From Psychromonas aquimarina ATCC BAA-1526 (GTDB lineage Bacteria > Pseudomonadota > Gammaproteobacteria > Enterobacterales > Psychromonadaceae): a stretch of 64,000 nucleotides of DNA. Position 1 is the first letter of the stretch. Each line of letters begins with the position of its first letter. Position numbers and translations under genes: made by a program. Below the pieces are notes generated by a model, which was not told the DNA's origin, ran no database searches, and saw nothing but the letters and a program-made list of their open reading frames with translations. Below, piece by piece: positions 9,913 through 18,796 of this stretch. The stretch is taken from NCBI RefSeq assembly GCF_000428725.1, contig NZ_KE386793.1, positions 254,524 through 318,523 of the forward strand. The letters are read 5' to 3'.

Positions 9913-10744
9913 AATGGAAGATAAGCAGCTGCAGGCCTTTGAAATTGACTGTTTGTTAGAGGCGATATTACTGCGTTATGGTTATGATTTTCGTAATTAT
10001 GCCAGGGCGTCTCTGAAAAGGCGTATTCATAACCGCCTGGCGCTTTCCAACTTGAGGCATGTTTCGGAAATGATCCCCCTGATCCTTTATGATGAAAGTT
10101 TTTTTAGTGCTTTCCTCGGCGACATGTCCATTACAGTTACCGAAATGTTTCGTAATCCAGAGGTCTTTAAGTTTATTCGCGAACAAGTGACCGCCAAACT
10201 GCGTACCTATTCACGTGTCAATATCTGGAACGTCGGCTGCGCCACCGGTGAAGAAGCCTATTCGATGGCAATTATACTGGAAGAGGAAGGTTTACTGGAT
10301 AAGACACATATTTATGCCACTGATTATGACAACCAGGCTTTGGAGGCCGCTAAAACCGGCATTTACCCGGTGAATGTAATGCAGCAGTATACCGAAAACT
10401 ATCTCAAAGCAGGCGGCCGCAGATCTTTTTCGGATTATTATCAGGCCAGATACGAATCAGCCAAGATGAAAAACAGCCTGCGGGATAAAATTACCTTTGC
10501 CCACCATAATTTGATGCGGGACGGAAGCTTTGCGGAAATGCATTTAATTCTCTGCCGAAATGTACTGATATATTTTGATCAGACATTACAAAACAGCGTT
10601 TTAACATTACTGCGGAATAGTATGGTACATCGTGGTTACCTGGTATTAGGCGATAAAGAAACTTTGGGTTTTTCAGCAGTTGAAAATGATTTTGAATCTG
10701 TTGATGACAAAAGGCGGATTTATCGAAAGAAGATCTTAACATGA
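9893..10744 (+). CDS. cheR: CheR-type protein-glutamate methyltransferase
   Basis: 283-aa S-adenosylmethionine-dependent methyltransferase. It has the CheR N-terminal helical domain, TEMFRNP (83-89), the SAM-binding GCATGEE (115-121) and the CheR signature CRNVLIYF. The ATG at 9893 has a TAAGGG site 9 bases upstream and lies inside the end of the kinase gene; ATG 9914 is a weaker alternative because no ribosome site precedes it. The 3' end overlaps cheB by 4 bases. No chemoreceptor, CheA or CheW is in the operon, so its substrate is probably a partner kinase or a receptor encoded elsewhere. The nearest chemoreceptor gene is at 21.4 kb. Confidence 0.92.
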   Translation: MKPAAVKMEDKQLQAFEIDCLLEAILLRYGYDFRNYARASLKRRIHNRLALSNLRHVSEMIPLILYDESFFSAFLGDMSITVTEMFRNPEVFKFIREQVTAKLRTYSRVNIWNVGCATGEEAYSMAIILEEEGLLDKTHIYATDYDNQALEAAKTGIYPVNVMQQYTENYLKAGGRRSFSDYYQARYESAKMKNSLRDKITFAHHNLMRDGSFAEMHLILCRNVLIYFDQTLQNSVLTLLRNSMVHRGYLVLGDKETLGFSAVENDFESVDDKRRIYRKKILT

Positions 10745-11313
10745 AAAAAAATTATCAGGCAGTTGTTATTGGTGCTTCGATGGGCGGAATGCAGGCGCTT
10801 AGAACTCTTCTGGCTCAATTACCGAATAATTTCCCCCTGCCCGTAATGGTGGTACAGCATCAGATGCGCGGCAGCGATGATTTTCTGGCGGAATACCTGA
10901 ACCGATATTGCGCTGTTGAGGTGAAGGAAGCCTGTTCAAATGAGCCTGTATTATCTGCTCATGTTTATATTGCCCCGGCAGGTTATCACCTGCTGGTAGA
11001 AGAGGAAAAAACACTCAGTCTTTCGGTTGATCTGCCGGTAAATTACTCTATTCCCTCTATTGATGTACTGTTTGAATCTGCGGCAGATGTTTATGGTGAA
11101 TACCTGGTGGGGATCGTGCTGACGGGAGCCAGTGTCGACGGCAGTCAGGGATTAAAAAAAATCAAAGCATACGGCGGGCTTGCTGTAGTGCAGGATCCTG
11201 TGAGTGCTGAAGCGCCGGAAATGCCGGCAGCGGCAGTCAATGCTGCAGAAGTTGACCATATTCTGCCGCTTGAAGAAATAGGTGTTTTTTTAGGAGGGCT
11301 AACTGATGACTGA
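10741..11313 (+). CDS. cheB: Single-domain CheB-type methylesterase
   Basis: 190-aa protein with only the CheB catalytic domain and no receiver. The catalytic triad is visible: Ser13 in GASMGG, His40 in VQHQMRG and Asp133 in TGASVDGS, together with IAPAGYH. It should remove methyl esters or deamidate glutamines on whatever CheR modifies. With no receiver of its own, control by phosphorylation would need another protein; the receivers of both flanking kinases are candidates. ATGA overlap with cheR and 8-base overlap with the next gene show tight coupling. Confidence 0.92.
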   Translation: MKKNYQAVVIGASMGGMQALRTLLAQLPNNFPLPVMVVQHQMRGSDDFLAEYLNRYCAVEVKEACSNEPVLSAHVYIAPAGYHLLVEEEKTLSLSVDLPVNYSIPSIDVLFESAADVYGEYLVGIVLTGASVDGSQGLKKIKAYGGLAVVQDPVSAEAPEMPAAAVNAAEVDHILPLEEIGVFLGGLTDD

Positions 11314-13846
11314 TGCTGAACCGAAAATACTGGTTGTAGATGATGAACCGAAAAACCTGCTGGCCGTCAGACGTATCCTTGAGTCGATAGACGTTGTTGT
11401 TGAAGAGGCGGATTCAGGGCAGGAAGCGTTACGAAAAGTGATTCACCATGATTTTTTCTTAATTTTAATGGACGTGCAGATGCCGGACATGAATGGTTTT
11501 GAAACGGCATCACTGATCCTTGAAAATCATCAAACCAATAATATTCCCATTATTTTTGTCACCGCTGTCAGTAAGGAAGAGCACTTTGTTCACCAGGGCT
11601 ATCAATCAGGTGCTGTAGATTATGTCTATAAACCGTTAGATCCTCAGGTGCTGCGCAGTAAAGTGATGGTGTTCAGGGAGTTATGGATTCAACGTATTGC
11701 TCATCGGCAAAGCTGTATTGAGATGGAGCAGTTAAACAAGCAGTTAATTAAAATCAGCAAAACTTTAAAAGATACTAACAGCAAGCTCAGACATGAAATT
11801 AAAGAGCATGAACTAACTGAGCTGGCTTTACGCAGTGCTCGTAATGAGGCGGATCAAGCTAATCGGGCTAAAAGCGAGTTTCTGGCTAATATGAGTCATG
11901 AAATCCGCACTCCTTTAAATGCTGTTCTGGGTATGAATCATCTCGTGCTGCAAACAGAGCTAAGCGATCAGCAGCGCAATTATCTGCATAAAATTCAAAT
12001 GTCTTCGGATAATCTACTTAATATTATTAATGACATTCTCGATTACTCCAAAATTGAAGCGGGTAAACTGAAGGTAGAAAAAGTAAAGTTTCAACTGGAT
12101 GATGTGCTGCAGAACTTAACGGATTTAATGGCTGTTAAGGCAGAACAAAAAGATATTGAACTGCTGGTGGACTGTGATACCAGCATACCATTGGAACTCT
12201 TTGGTGATCCGTTACGAATTGGTCAGGTGCTGATTAACTTAGTAGCTAACGCGCTTAAGTTTACTGAACAGGGGGAAATTGTTATTTCAGTTAAGCAGCC
12301 GAAAACTGAAAACGGCAGGATCGATTTGTATTTTGAGGTGCGGGACACAGGTATAGGTATATCGAATGAACAAATACAGCAGTTATTCCAGCCTTTTACC
12401 CAGGCTGACAGCTCTACTACTCGAAAATATGGCGGGACTGGACTTGGGCTGGTAATTTGCGGGCGGCTGGTGGAGCTGATGGGAGGGCGGCTGGAATTAG
12501 AAAGCAGCCTCGGTGAGGGCAGCGTATTTTATTTTACCCTGCCGTTTTCACGCCAACATCAGAAAAAGCGCTTTCAGTTACCCAGTGAAGAATTAAAAAA
12601 ATTACGATTTTTAGTCGTCGATGACTGTGAACTGGCTCGTAGTATTTTGACAAACATGTTGAACTCCTTTGGTTTTCAATCGTTCAGCGCAGCTTCAGGG
12701 ATGCAGGCGTTAGATGAGCTGAATCGAGCATCGAATGACCACCAGGCCTACGATATAGTGCTGATGGACTGGAAAATGCCGACCATGGACGGCGTGACCA
12801 CAAGCAGGTTAATAAAAGAGAACAGGGAGTTGTCCTCAATTCCCTACGTGATAATGGTGACTGCCAATTGCAGTGAAGATGTACGTAAAAAAGCGGCAGA
12901 AACAACGGATGGTTTCTTGTTAAAACCTGTGACCCCCTCGCTGTTATTCAGTGTCGTTATGAAGGTACTGGGCCTTAATGAAAGTAAAGATACTCAAAAA
13001 GTAACTAAACCAGTAGATTTAGGTATTGAACAGGTAGTTCATATCAAGGGCGCAAAAATACTGCTGGTTGAAGATAATGAGATTAATCAGGAGGTGGCAA
13101 CAGAATTATTACGGCTGGCGGAACTGGATGTAGAGCTGGCGTGTAATGGTCAGGAAGCGGTGCAGAAGTTAATGCAGCATCTGCCTGGAAGCGGGCAGAC
13201 ATCATTTGATGCTGTGCTGATGGATTGTCAGATGCCGGTGATGGACGGGTATGATGCTACCTGGAAAATTCGTTCCAATCCTCTTTTTGTAAACTTACCT
13301 ATTATCGCTATGACTGCAAATGCCATGACTGGTGATCGGGAAAGATGTATGGCAGCAGGTATGAATGATTATATCGCGAAACCAATCAATCCCCAGCTCC
13401 TCTATGCTAAGCTGGCAAAATGGATCCAGGCCGATCAAGTGAGCTGCGTTGATGACTCTGCACCTGTTAGTTTAACCAAAAAGGAAAACAAAGAACCGCA
13501 GGAACTGCAGGAGCTTCCCGGCATAAATATTAATGATGCATTAATGCGTGTCGGCGGTAATAAAGATCTGTATAAAAAGCTGCTGTTAACATTCAGCCGG
13601 AACAGCTCAGTGGAGAAAATCAGCCAGGCTTTGTCACAAGATAACTGGGAGGACGGGAAATTATATGCCCATGGTCTTAAGGGAACTGCCGCTAACCTGG
13701 GTATGACTGATATGCAGAATGCGGCGCAGGCGCTAGAGGAAAGCATCAAGCTGCAGCAGCAGGATGCTGTCGAAAAATCTTTTGCATTAGTACAGTCTGA
13801 AGAAAAACGTTTGATTCAATTAATCCTGGATAATTACAGTGAGTGA
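11306..13846 (+). CDS. Cytoplasmic hybrid histidine kinase, REC-HK-REC-REC-HPt
   Basis: 846-aa soluble kinase without transmembrane segments. Order: receiver (Asp56 in LMDVQMP), coiled coil (about 145-190), HisKA (His198 in MSHEIRTPLN), HATPase (DTGIGIS, YGGTGLGL), receiver (Asp491), receiver (Asp640 in MDCQMPVMDGYDA), and a C-terminal HPt domain with His789 in AHGLKGTAANLG. The N-terminal receiver suggests it takes phosphate or a signal from the upstream triple-CHASE3 kinase and passes it through its own relay. No DNA-binding output is encoded in the operon. It starts 8 bases inside cheB and is the last gene before the MITE. Confidence 0.93.
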   Translation: MTDAEPKILVVDDEPKNLLAVRRILESIDVVVEEADSGQEALRKVIHHDFFLILMDVQMPDMNGFETASLILENHQTNNIPIIFVTAVSKEEHFVHQGYQSGAVDYVYKPLDPQVLRSKVMVFRELWIQRIAHRQSCIEMEQLNKQLIKISKTLKDTNSKLRHEIKEHELTELALRSARNEADQANRAKSEFLANMSHEIRTPLNAVLGMNHLVLQTELSDQQRNYLHKIQMSSDNLLNIINDILDYSKIEAGKLKVEKVKFQLDDVLQNLTDLMAVKAEQKDIELLVDCDTSIPLELFGDPLRIGQVLINLVANALKFTEQGEIVISVKQPKTENGRIDLYFEVRDTGIGISNEQIQQLFQPFTQADSSTTRKYGGTGLGLVICGRLVELMGGRLELESSLGEGSVFYFTLPFSRQHQKKRFQLPSEELKKLRFLVVDDCELARSILTNMLNSFGFQSFSAASGMQALDELNRASNDHQAYDIVLMDWKMPTMDGVTTSRLIKENRELSSIPYVIMVTANCSEDVRKKAAETTDGFLLKPVTPSLLFSVVMKVLGLNESKDTQKVTKPVDLGIEQVVHIKGAKILLVEDNEINQEVATELLRLAELDVELACNGQEAVQKLMQHLPGSGQTSFDAVLMDCQMPVMDGYDATWKIRSNPLFVNLPIIAMTANAMTGDRERCMAAGMNDYIAKPINPQLLYAKLAKWIQADQVSCVDDSAPVSLTKKENKEPQELQELPGININDALMRVGGNKDLYKKLLLTFSRNSSVEKISQALSQDNWEDGKLYAHGLKGTAANLGMTDMQNAAQALEESIKLQQQDAVEKSFALVQSEEKRLIQLILDNYSE

Positions 13847-13868
13847 ACTGCTGTCAGCGCCTGTTTTT

Positions 13869-14031
13869 ATACCAATTCCATTAATTAGATGATCTATTTA
13901 GGCGTAGGAAAAATGGATGAAAGCAAGGCGTTGATTGCAGTAACTAGTTGTTCTAATTACAAAATCAAGAACGAAGCTAGCGTCCATTTTAACAAGCATC
14001 AATGAATAGATAATTAGTGGATTTGGTATTA
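13869..14031. mobile_element. MITE-like element with terminal inverted repeats
   Basis: About 163 bases with imperfect terminal inverted repeats: left ATACCAATTCCATTAATTA, right end whose reverse complement reads AATACCAAATCCACTAATTA. The interior has a second partly palindromic section around CTAGTTGTTCTAATTAC and no coding capacity. TA lies at each boundary, which would suit a TA target. I recall similar elements in many copies in Psychromonas, Moritella and Colwellia genomes. Its right end reaches the stop codon of the minus-strand lpxR-like gene (14029-14031), and it also fills the gap after the kinase operon. Confidence 0.7.
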
Positions 14032-15012
14032 CATGCCCCAGCTGAATATTAATGAGCCGTAACCATGGTGTCTGCCGGGATCGCTCTGATACTCCCTAGT
14101 GTAGGTATTAAAGCTCCAGGCGACAGACCAGCCAGGATGTGCCCAGATAACTCCTACGACAAGAGCCGCCTGTTTGTTTTCAAGCTCGACGTAGGAATCG
14201 TAGGGCAGACTGCCTTGTAATGTTAAATCATTGAATCGATACCCTATATATGCGCGGCTGTAAAGAAAAAATGAACCGGATTCTGTCGTCGCAGATAAAT
14301 TACCGTACTGACCGCTATGGCTGCTTAACCGTCCAAAAGAGTTGGGCAGATTTGTTCCCCATCTTAAGGTGAGACCGAGATCTGTTTCACTGCGAAAATT
14401 TCCCAGCTGTGAATGACTAAAACCGCTGAGTTCCCATTGGCTGCCGCTAGCAAAATCCTGTCGAAACAGCAGTGTTTCAACCTCATAACCCAGCTGCACA
14501 GTGAGCTGATTTTCTATTTGATTATGCCAGCCGAGCGGAGATGATGATCCGATAATTTCGTGGACAACTTCCTGAACTTCCTGAGTGCCGGACGCCGGCC
14601 CGACTACACCCAGTGATAACCAGTTTTTCTGAGCTAGGGAGCTGCTGTATGCAGCTGTGTGGCTTTCTACTGCTAAATATCCGGCAAAGGGGCGGTCATA
14701 AGGCTGCGGGGCTTCTATCGCAATTTCAGCGGGTGTCCACATCTGCTGGGTTAATTTTAATCCCCAGGTCTGCTCTGTTTCTGTCTGGGTAAAGGAAAAC
14801 AGGCTTTGCCGACGCATAAACCCCGGCGCTTTATTAAGAGTGGGAGCCGGTGTGTTTTCCCAGCCGATGGTTAAACCGCTGCTGTAGTTACCGTCATCCC
14901 CGAAGGCTGCATCATTATCTATCTGCATAAACCATTGTCCGGCATAAACATCTGATGTACACAGCAGCAGGGCGGATATATGTATTACTCGTTTTGCAGA
15001 CAGATGAGACAA
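14029..15012 (-). CDS. lpxR: LpxR-family lipid A 3'-O-deacylase (DUF2219), outer membrane
   Basis: 327-aa exported beta-barrel with a signal peptide ending near VYA (residue 24). LpxR-family signatures are MQIDNDAAFGDDGNYSSG with Asn33 and Asp34, RPFAGYL (107-113), GVVGPASGTQ, and VVHEIIG with His151, matching the active-site Asn/Asp/His of Salmonella LpxR. It should remove the 3'-acyloxyacyl chain from lipid A in a calcium-dependent way. The TTG start at 15012 is supported by GGAGG 5 bases upstream and by the signal peptide. The stop codon sits at the MITE end, so the last residues may have been changed by the insertion. Function rests on family membership. Confidence 0.85.
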   Translation of the reverse strand: MSHLSAKRVIHISALLLCTSDVYAGQWFMQIDNDAAFGDDGNYSSGLTIGWENTPAPTLNKAPGFMRRQSLFSFTQTETEQTWGLKLTQQMWTPAEIAIEAPQPYDRPFAGYLAVESHTAAYSSSLAQKNWLSLGVVGPASGTQEVQEVVHEIIGSSSPLGWHNQIENQLTVQLGYEVETLLFRQDFASGSQWELSGFSHSQLGNFRSETDLGLTLRWGTNLPNSFGRLSSHSGQYGNLSATTESGSFFLYSRAYIGYRFNDLTLQGSLPYDSYVELENKQAALVVGVIWAHPGWSVAWSFNTYTREYQSDPGRHHGYGSLIFSWGM

Positions 15013-15235
15013 ACAGGCCTCCAGAACAAGGTGAGTTATTAACGATATTCGTATAAATGTAGCATAGACAATGAGTTAAGGTAGAGTTGCTAATCACAAT
15101 ACTGCAGCGCTGACAAATATTTCAAATATAAAACGCTTGGGCAATTATGTTCAGAAATTGGCGGGGATTAAGTGTTCACCCAGAGAAAATAGAATAAACT
15201 GTTTACCTCAGTTTCAGTAAATAACAGAGCCCACT

Positions 15236-15925
15236 ATGTCTGACATACAAAAGATTTATGAAAATATGTGGATGAATTCCATCAGTGCCTTTAAAGAAAA
15301 CCTCTATGAGACGGATCCTCTTATTAATTCACCACAGGATACGAGAAGAGGGCTGACGGTTTTATCTTACCTTAACCCCGAGGTAGGTGAAAAAGTAAAT
15401 GTTTTTTTAGATGAGTTAAAAAGCATAGAGCCGCTGCAGTATTATTATCCACAGAATGAACTACATCTGACCGTATTATCTGTTCTTACCTGTCAGCAGG
15501 GTTTTAAGCTGCACGATATTGATGCACCGCTTTATGCGCATGTCTTTGCAGATGCCGTTAAGGATCTGCCGCCTTTTACAATAAAATACACTGGTATTAC
15601 CGCCTCACCGTCTTGTATTCTGATTCAGGGATTTCCTGAAAGCGGGCAGTTAAATATGCTGCGCAGCCGGCTTCGGGCTGCTTTTAAGAAAGCCGGTCTG
15701 CCGACATCTATTGATCTCAGGTATAAAATATCTACCGCGCATACAACGGCGGTTAGGTTTAAGGCGCCTGTGCACAACAGCGAAAAATTTATAAAAACTC
15801 TTTATAAGTATAGAAACTTTAACTTCGGCAGCGTTACTATTGATCGGCTGGAGCTTGTTTTTAACAACTGGTATCAAAATTTGTCGCAGACAAAACAGCT
15901 GTCTTCTATGAGTTTAGAAAAATAA
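15236..15925 (+). CDS. 2H phosphoesterase superfamily protein
   Basis: 229-aa soluble protein with the two His-x-Thr motifs of the 2H superfamily: His77-Leu-Thr79 in ELHLTV, and His169-Thr-Thr171 in STAHTTAVRF. Members include 2'-5' RNA ligase/cyclic phosphodiesterases acting on 2',3'-cyclic or 2'-5' linked nucleotides. The substrate here is unknown. It is a single gene that converges on the aminotransferase gene. The 223 bases upstream show no clear promoter. Confidence 0.72.
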   Translation: MSDIQKIYENMWMNSISAFKENLYETDPLINSPQDTRRGLTVLSYLNPEVGEKVNVFLDELKSIEPLQYYYPQNELHLTVLSVLTCQQGFKLHDIDAPLYAHVFADAVKDLPPFTIKYTGITASPSCILIQGFPESGQLNMLRSRLRAAFKKAGLPTSIDLRYKISTAHTTAVRFKAPVHNSEKFIKTLYKYRNFNFGSVTIDRLELVFNNWYQNLSQTKQLSSMSLEK

Positions 15926-15942
15926 AAGCCTGTTCCGACAGG
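15918..15942 (-). terminator. Intrinsic terminator of the aminotransferase gene
   Basis: Read on the minus strand, a CCTGT/ACAGG stem with a 4-base loop is followed by CTTTTATTTTT. It lies 9 bases after the aminotransferase stop and overlaps the end of the convergent 2H gene. Confidence 0.7.
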
Positions 15943-15950
15943 AGTGTCTC

Positions 15951-17327
15951 TCAACTCTTCTTGTCGGCGGCTATGCCGATACCAACACAGTATTTTTTAA
16001 CCGCACCTTTCACACTGTCAGAGATTCTGTTTTCTGCAATTATCAACAGTGCCTCACGGCTTACCTCAACAACCTTGGCTATTTCCTGCTCAGAGAGGGT
16101 TAACGGCGGCTCTATTCTAACCACGTTATTATTAATACCGAAGTAGCCGAAAAATATTCCTCTCTGTAAACATAAATAACAGAAGGTTTGTGTTAATTCC
16201 GGATTGGCGCTGATATTAAGCTCCATTCCCAGCATTAGTCCTGTTCCCCGTACTTCCTTAATAATATTCGGGAATATTTTCTGTAGTTTTAATAATTTAT
16301 TTTTTAATATTTGCCCGTTGCGGGTGACTGAATCTAAAGTATCTCCCTGTATTATCTTATTCACTACATATTGTGCGACCCTGCAGGAAGGCGGATGCCC
16401 GGAATAGGTGAAAACATGCTGCGCAGGCTCAAGCGAGTCGATCACTTCCTGTCTGCCGATAACGGCAGAAATCGGTACATAACCTGCCGATAATCCTTTG
16501 GCAGTGATCAGCAGATCCGGCTCAATATTATAATGCTCAATAGCCCAGAGTTTACCGGTTCTGCCCATACCCGTCTGCACTTCATCAACCATATATAAAC
16601 AGTTATATTGAGATGCTAACTGTCGTAGAGATGTTAAAAAACCGGCTGCAGGTGTAATGACACCGGCATCGCCTTGAATGGGCTCAACTAATACGCCGCC
16701 GACTAGTCCGCTCTGAAAAGCGCTTTTTATCTCTGCCAGGACCTGCTCTACTTGTCGGGGGCTGCCGGGGAAATCAAAATGACGAAAATATTTTGAATGC
16801 GGGAAAATACCTTTCTCTAAACCAAATCCGGAGGCGGGTTGTGATAACCCGGTGGAGCCGTGATAGTCATATTTGAAAGATACCACAGCAAAGCGTCTGG
16901 TATATTTTCTCATCGCCTGTATGGCAGCCTCTACGGCATCTGAACCGCTTAATCCAAATAAAACTTTTTTAGGGTAATGACCCGGCGTGTTGTTTATTAA
17001 TAGTTTTGCTAAATCTAAAGCCGCCTGGTTAGGTGCATAGGGGAAGCAGGAATGCTGCAGTGTTTTAGCCGCGTCTGCATAAATTTGTTCTAATCCGGTG
17101 TTGTAGCCGAGGATATTACAGGAAGCGCCGGTTAAGCAGTCTAAATAGCGATGGCCGTCAACATCTTGTATATAGCTGCCGTTTCCTGCCGCTATGGCAA
17201 TGCCGTACAAACCGACATAATTACTTCGACCTATATATTCTTGTGTTTCTGCCAGCGCTTGTTTAGATTTTGGGCCGGGCAGCAGCTGGTTTTTATCTGT
17301 AATGCGTTTATGAGTCAGTAAATCCAT
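15951..17327 (-). CDS. Class III PLP-dependent aminotransferase
   Basis: 458-aa fold-type I aminotransferase of subgroup III (GABA, ornithine, diaminobutyrate type). Seen: GSDAVEAAIQ (128-137, PLP phosphate loop), YDYHGSTG (153-160), VDEVQTGMGRTG with Asp248 holding the pyridine nitrogen, and the PLP lysine Lys277 in ITAKGLSAG. The C-terminus extends about 20 residues beyond the usual family end. The substrate cannot be read from sequence. It is monocistronic, with its own terminator and an ATG just left of a 300-base divergent region shared with cspA. Confidence 0.85.
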   Translation of the reverse strand: MDLLTHKRITDKNQLLPGPKSKQALAETQEYIGRSNYVGLYGIAIAAGNGSYIQDVDGHRYLDCLTGASCNILGYNTGLEQIYADAAKTLQHSCFPYAPNQAALDLAKLLINNTPGHYPKKVLFGLSGSDAVEAAIQAMRKYTRRFAVVSFKYDYHGSTGLSQPASGFGLEKGIFPHSKYFRHFDFPGSPRQVEQVLAEIKSAFQSGLVGGVLVEPIQGDAGVITPAAGFLTSLRQLASQYNCLYMVDEVQTGMGRTGKLWAIEHYNIEPDLLITAKGLSAGYVPISAVIGRQEVIDSLEPAQHVFTYSGHPPSCRVAQYVVNKIIQGDTLDSVTRNGQILKNKLLKLQKIFPNIIKEVRGTGLMLGMELNISANPELTQTFCYLCLQRGIFFGYFGINNNVVRIEPPLTLSEQEIAKVVEVSREALLIIAENRISDSVKGAVKKYCVGIGIAADKKS

Positions 17328-17462
17328 TTTACACTCCGAAACAGTGCTCCTGTGTTTATTATAGTAATTAAAACCTGGAGGTGTTTTCAGCGTATTATAA
17401 GCTCACTGAGTCAACAGGATTTGTCTGTTGTTTTGTTTTTGTATGTTTTTTGAACAGTTTTG

Positions 17463-17490
17463 TTGACATCCCCGCCAGATTCTATATAGT
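17463..17490 (+). promoter_or_regulatory. Sigma-70 type promoter of cspA and start of a long leader
   Basis: TTGACA (17463-17468) and TATAGT (17485-17490) are separated by 16 bases. Transcription from here gives a leader of about 140 bases before the ATG, as in cold-shock genes, where the leader folds differently at low temperature. The remaining bases to 17638 hold no gene. Confidence 0.65.
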
Positions 17491-17638
17491 GGGCCCCAGC
17501 AAGAAAGAAAGCCTTTTGTTTACATTCTCCATTTCGTTGTAATAATACCTCGCTCTGTAGTTTTTAAGTTCCAGTCTGTTTTTACGCTACTCAAGCCTTT
17601 TTAAGGCACTATTATTTTTAAAATTACAGGATACTATT

Positions 17639-17848
17639 ATGTCTAATACAGTTACAGGTACAGTTAAGTGGTTCAACGAATCTAAAGGTTTTGGTTTTAT
17701 CGAGCAGGAATCTGGTCCAGATGTATTTGCTCACTTCAGCGCTATCGTAAGTGACGGTTTCAAAACACTTGCAGAAGGTCAGAAGGTTCAGTTTACCGTG
17801 ACTCAAGGCCAAAAAGGCCCGCAAGCTGAGAATATTGTTGCGCTGTAA
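17639..17848 (+). CDS. cspA: Cold shock protein, CspA family
   Basis: 69-aa single cold-shock domain. It has the RNP1 motif KGFGFIE and the RNP2-like VFAHFSAI, together with the start [14 protein letters not shown] typical of CspA. It binds single-stranded RNA and DNA and acts as an RNA chaperone. An ACAGGAT site precedes the ATG. A strong promoter, long leader and strong terminator frame it as a single transcription unit. Which CspA paralogue it is cannot be decided here. Confidence 0.96.
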   Translation: MSNTVTGTVKWFNESKGFGFIEQESGPDVFAHFSAIVSDGFKTLAEGQKVQFTVTQGQKGPQAENIVAL

Positions 17849-17873
17849 GCTGCAGTAATTCTTCAGAATTTAG

Positions 17874-17908
17874 AAAATGGTAAACCTGCTGGTTTGCCAT
17901 TTTTTTTT
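17874..17908 (+). terminator. Intrinsic terminator of cspA
   Basis: AATGGTAAACC pairs with GGTTTGCCATT (11 bp, one G-T pair) around a 4-base loop and runs into eight T residues. It lies about 27 bases after the cspA stop. Confidence 0.9.
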
Positions 17909-17948
17909 GCCTGCTGAAAAGTGTTTTCTTAGCTGTTCGTTTTGCTCT

Positions 17949-18443
17949 TTAAACGAAAAATATCCAGAACAATACGAAGGAAATAGCGATTGTCACAATT
18001 GGTGACATTTTGAGCACCATAAGAAGCTTTGCGATCAGTTTTTTGACTGCCGGCTCATTGCGGTATTCTGTTTGTTTCTGTTTGGTTCTTTTCGGCGTTA
18101 CATCATTAAACTCAGAAAAATCATTTCCGTCTGCCATTGTTGCTGTTTCACCGCAGGAGAGCAGCCAGTGAACCTTGTCTGTACTCGCGCTGTCATGGCC
18201 CGTCACCATATAGTCAATATTACCCTGACCTGCCGGTCTTGATTTAAAATCGGCTTTAACATCCCATTTCTGCTTACGTTTTTCGGTCACAATTCTTTTT
18301 AACTGTTTTTTTGCCTGGTTGTAAGAATTATATTTTTCGACATATTTAAACTGATTATCCTGCTCCTCACCATGGTAGACAAGTGCAGTTAAATAATATG
18401 CCTGGGGTGTCTGTTGTGTATTTGCTGCTGTTTTTTTGTTCAT
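17949..18443 (-). CDS. Unknown protein with a C-terminal membrane anchor
   Basis: 164-aa protein (MNKKTAAN start) that I do not recognise. The N-terminal part is basic and hydrophilic. The last 25 residues (about SPIVTIAISFVLFWIFFV) form one transmembrane segment, so it may be tail-anchored with the body in the cytoplasm. A GTG at 18455 is an alternative start 4 codons upstream; neither has a good ribosome site, and AAGTGA before the ATG is the better one. It converges on cspA. No neighbour suggests a role. Confidence 0.6.
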   Translation of the reverse strand: MNKKTAANTQQTPQAYYLTALVYHGEEQDNQFKYVEKYNSYNQAKKQLKRIVTEKRKQKWDVKADFKSRPAGQGNIDYMVTGHDSASTDKVHWLLSCGETATMADGNDFSEFNDVTPKRTKQKQTEYRNEPAVKKLIAKLLMVLKMSPIVTIAISFVLFWIFFV

Positions 18444-18718
18444 ATCTAATTTCACTTGTCGGAGTTTTTACTGTTGAATTATTTAATGTAACTGAAAACA
18501 GATGAAAGTCAACGAAAGGTTGTGAAGGCATTTGAAGATTCTAGACGTGCCTAGATTATTTTATAATAAAGCAGAGCTTTTTGGCTGTTAAAGCCTTCTG
18601 TACACGAATTCTCCTGTGCTGATAGTTCCCGGATTTTTTGTTAATTTCACTGTAACGTGAAATGAGTCACATCTTTAAACGGATGGTCAATAAAAGAGCA
18701 GGTATTTTCTTTTTAGAC

Positions 18719-18747
18719 TTGAAACTGACATATTAAGTCTTTATATC
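18719..18747 (+). promoter_or_regulatory. Possible promoter of the exported RelA/SpoT-fold gene
   Basis: TTGAAA (18719-18724) and TATATC (18742-18747) are 17 bases apart and lie about 50 bases before the ATG at 18797. The match is moderate. Nothing else was seen in the 18444-18796 gap. Confidence 0.35.
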
Positions 18748-18796
18748 TAATACTGCAGTCAGAATTAACTGACCGCATTTTAGACAGGGAGAATTA

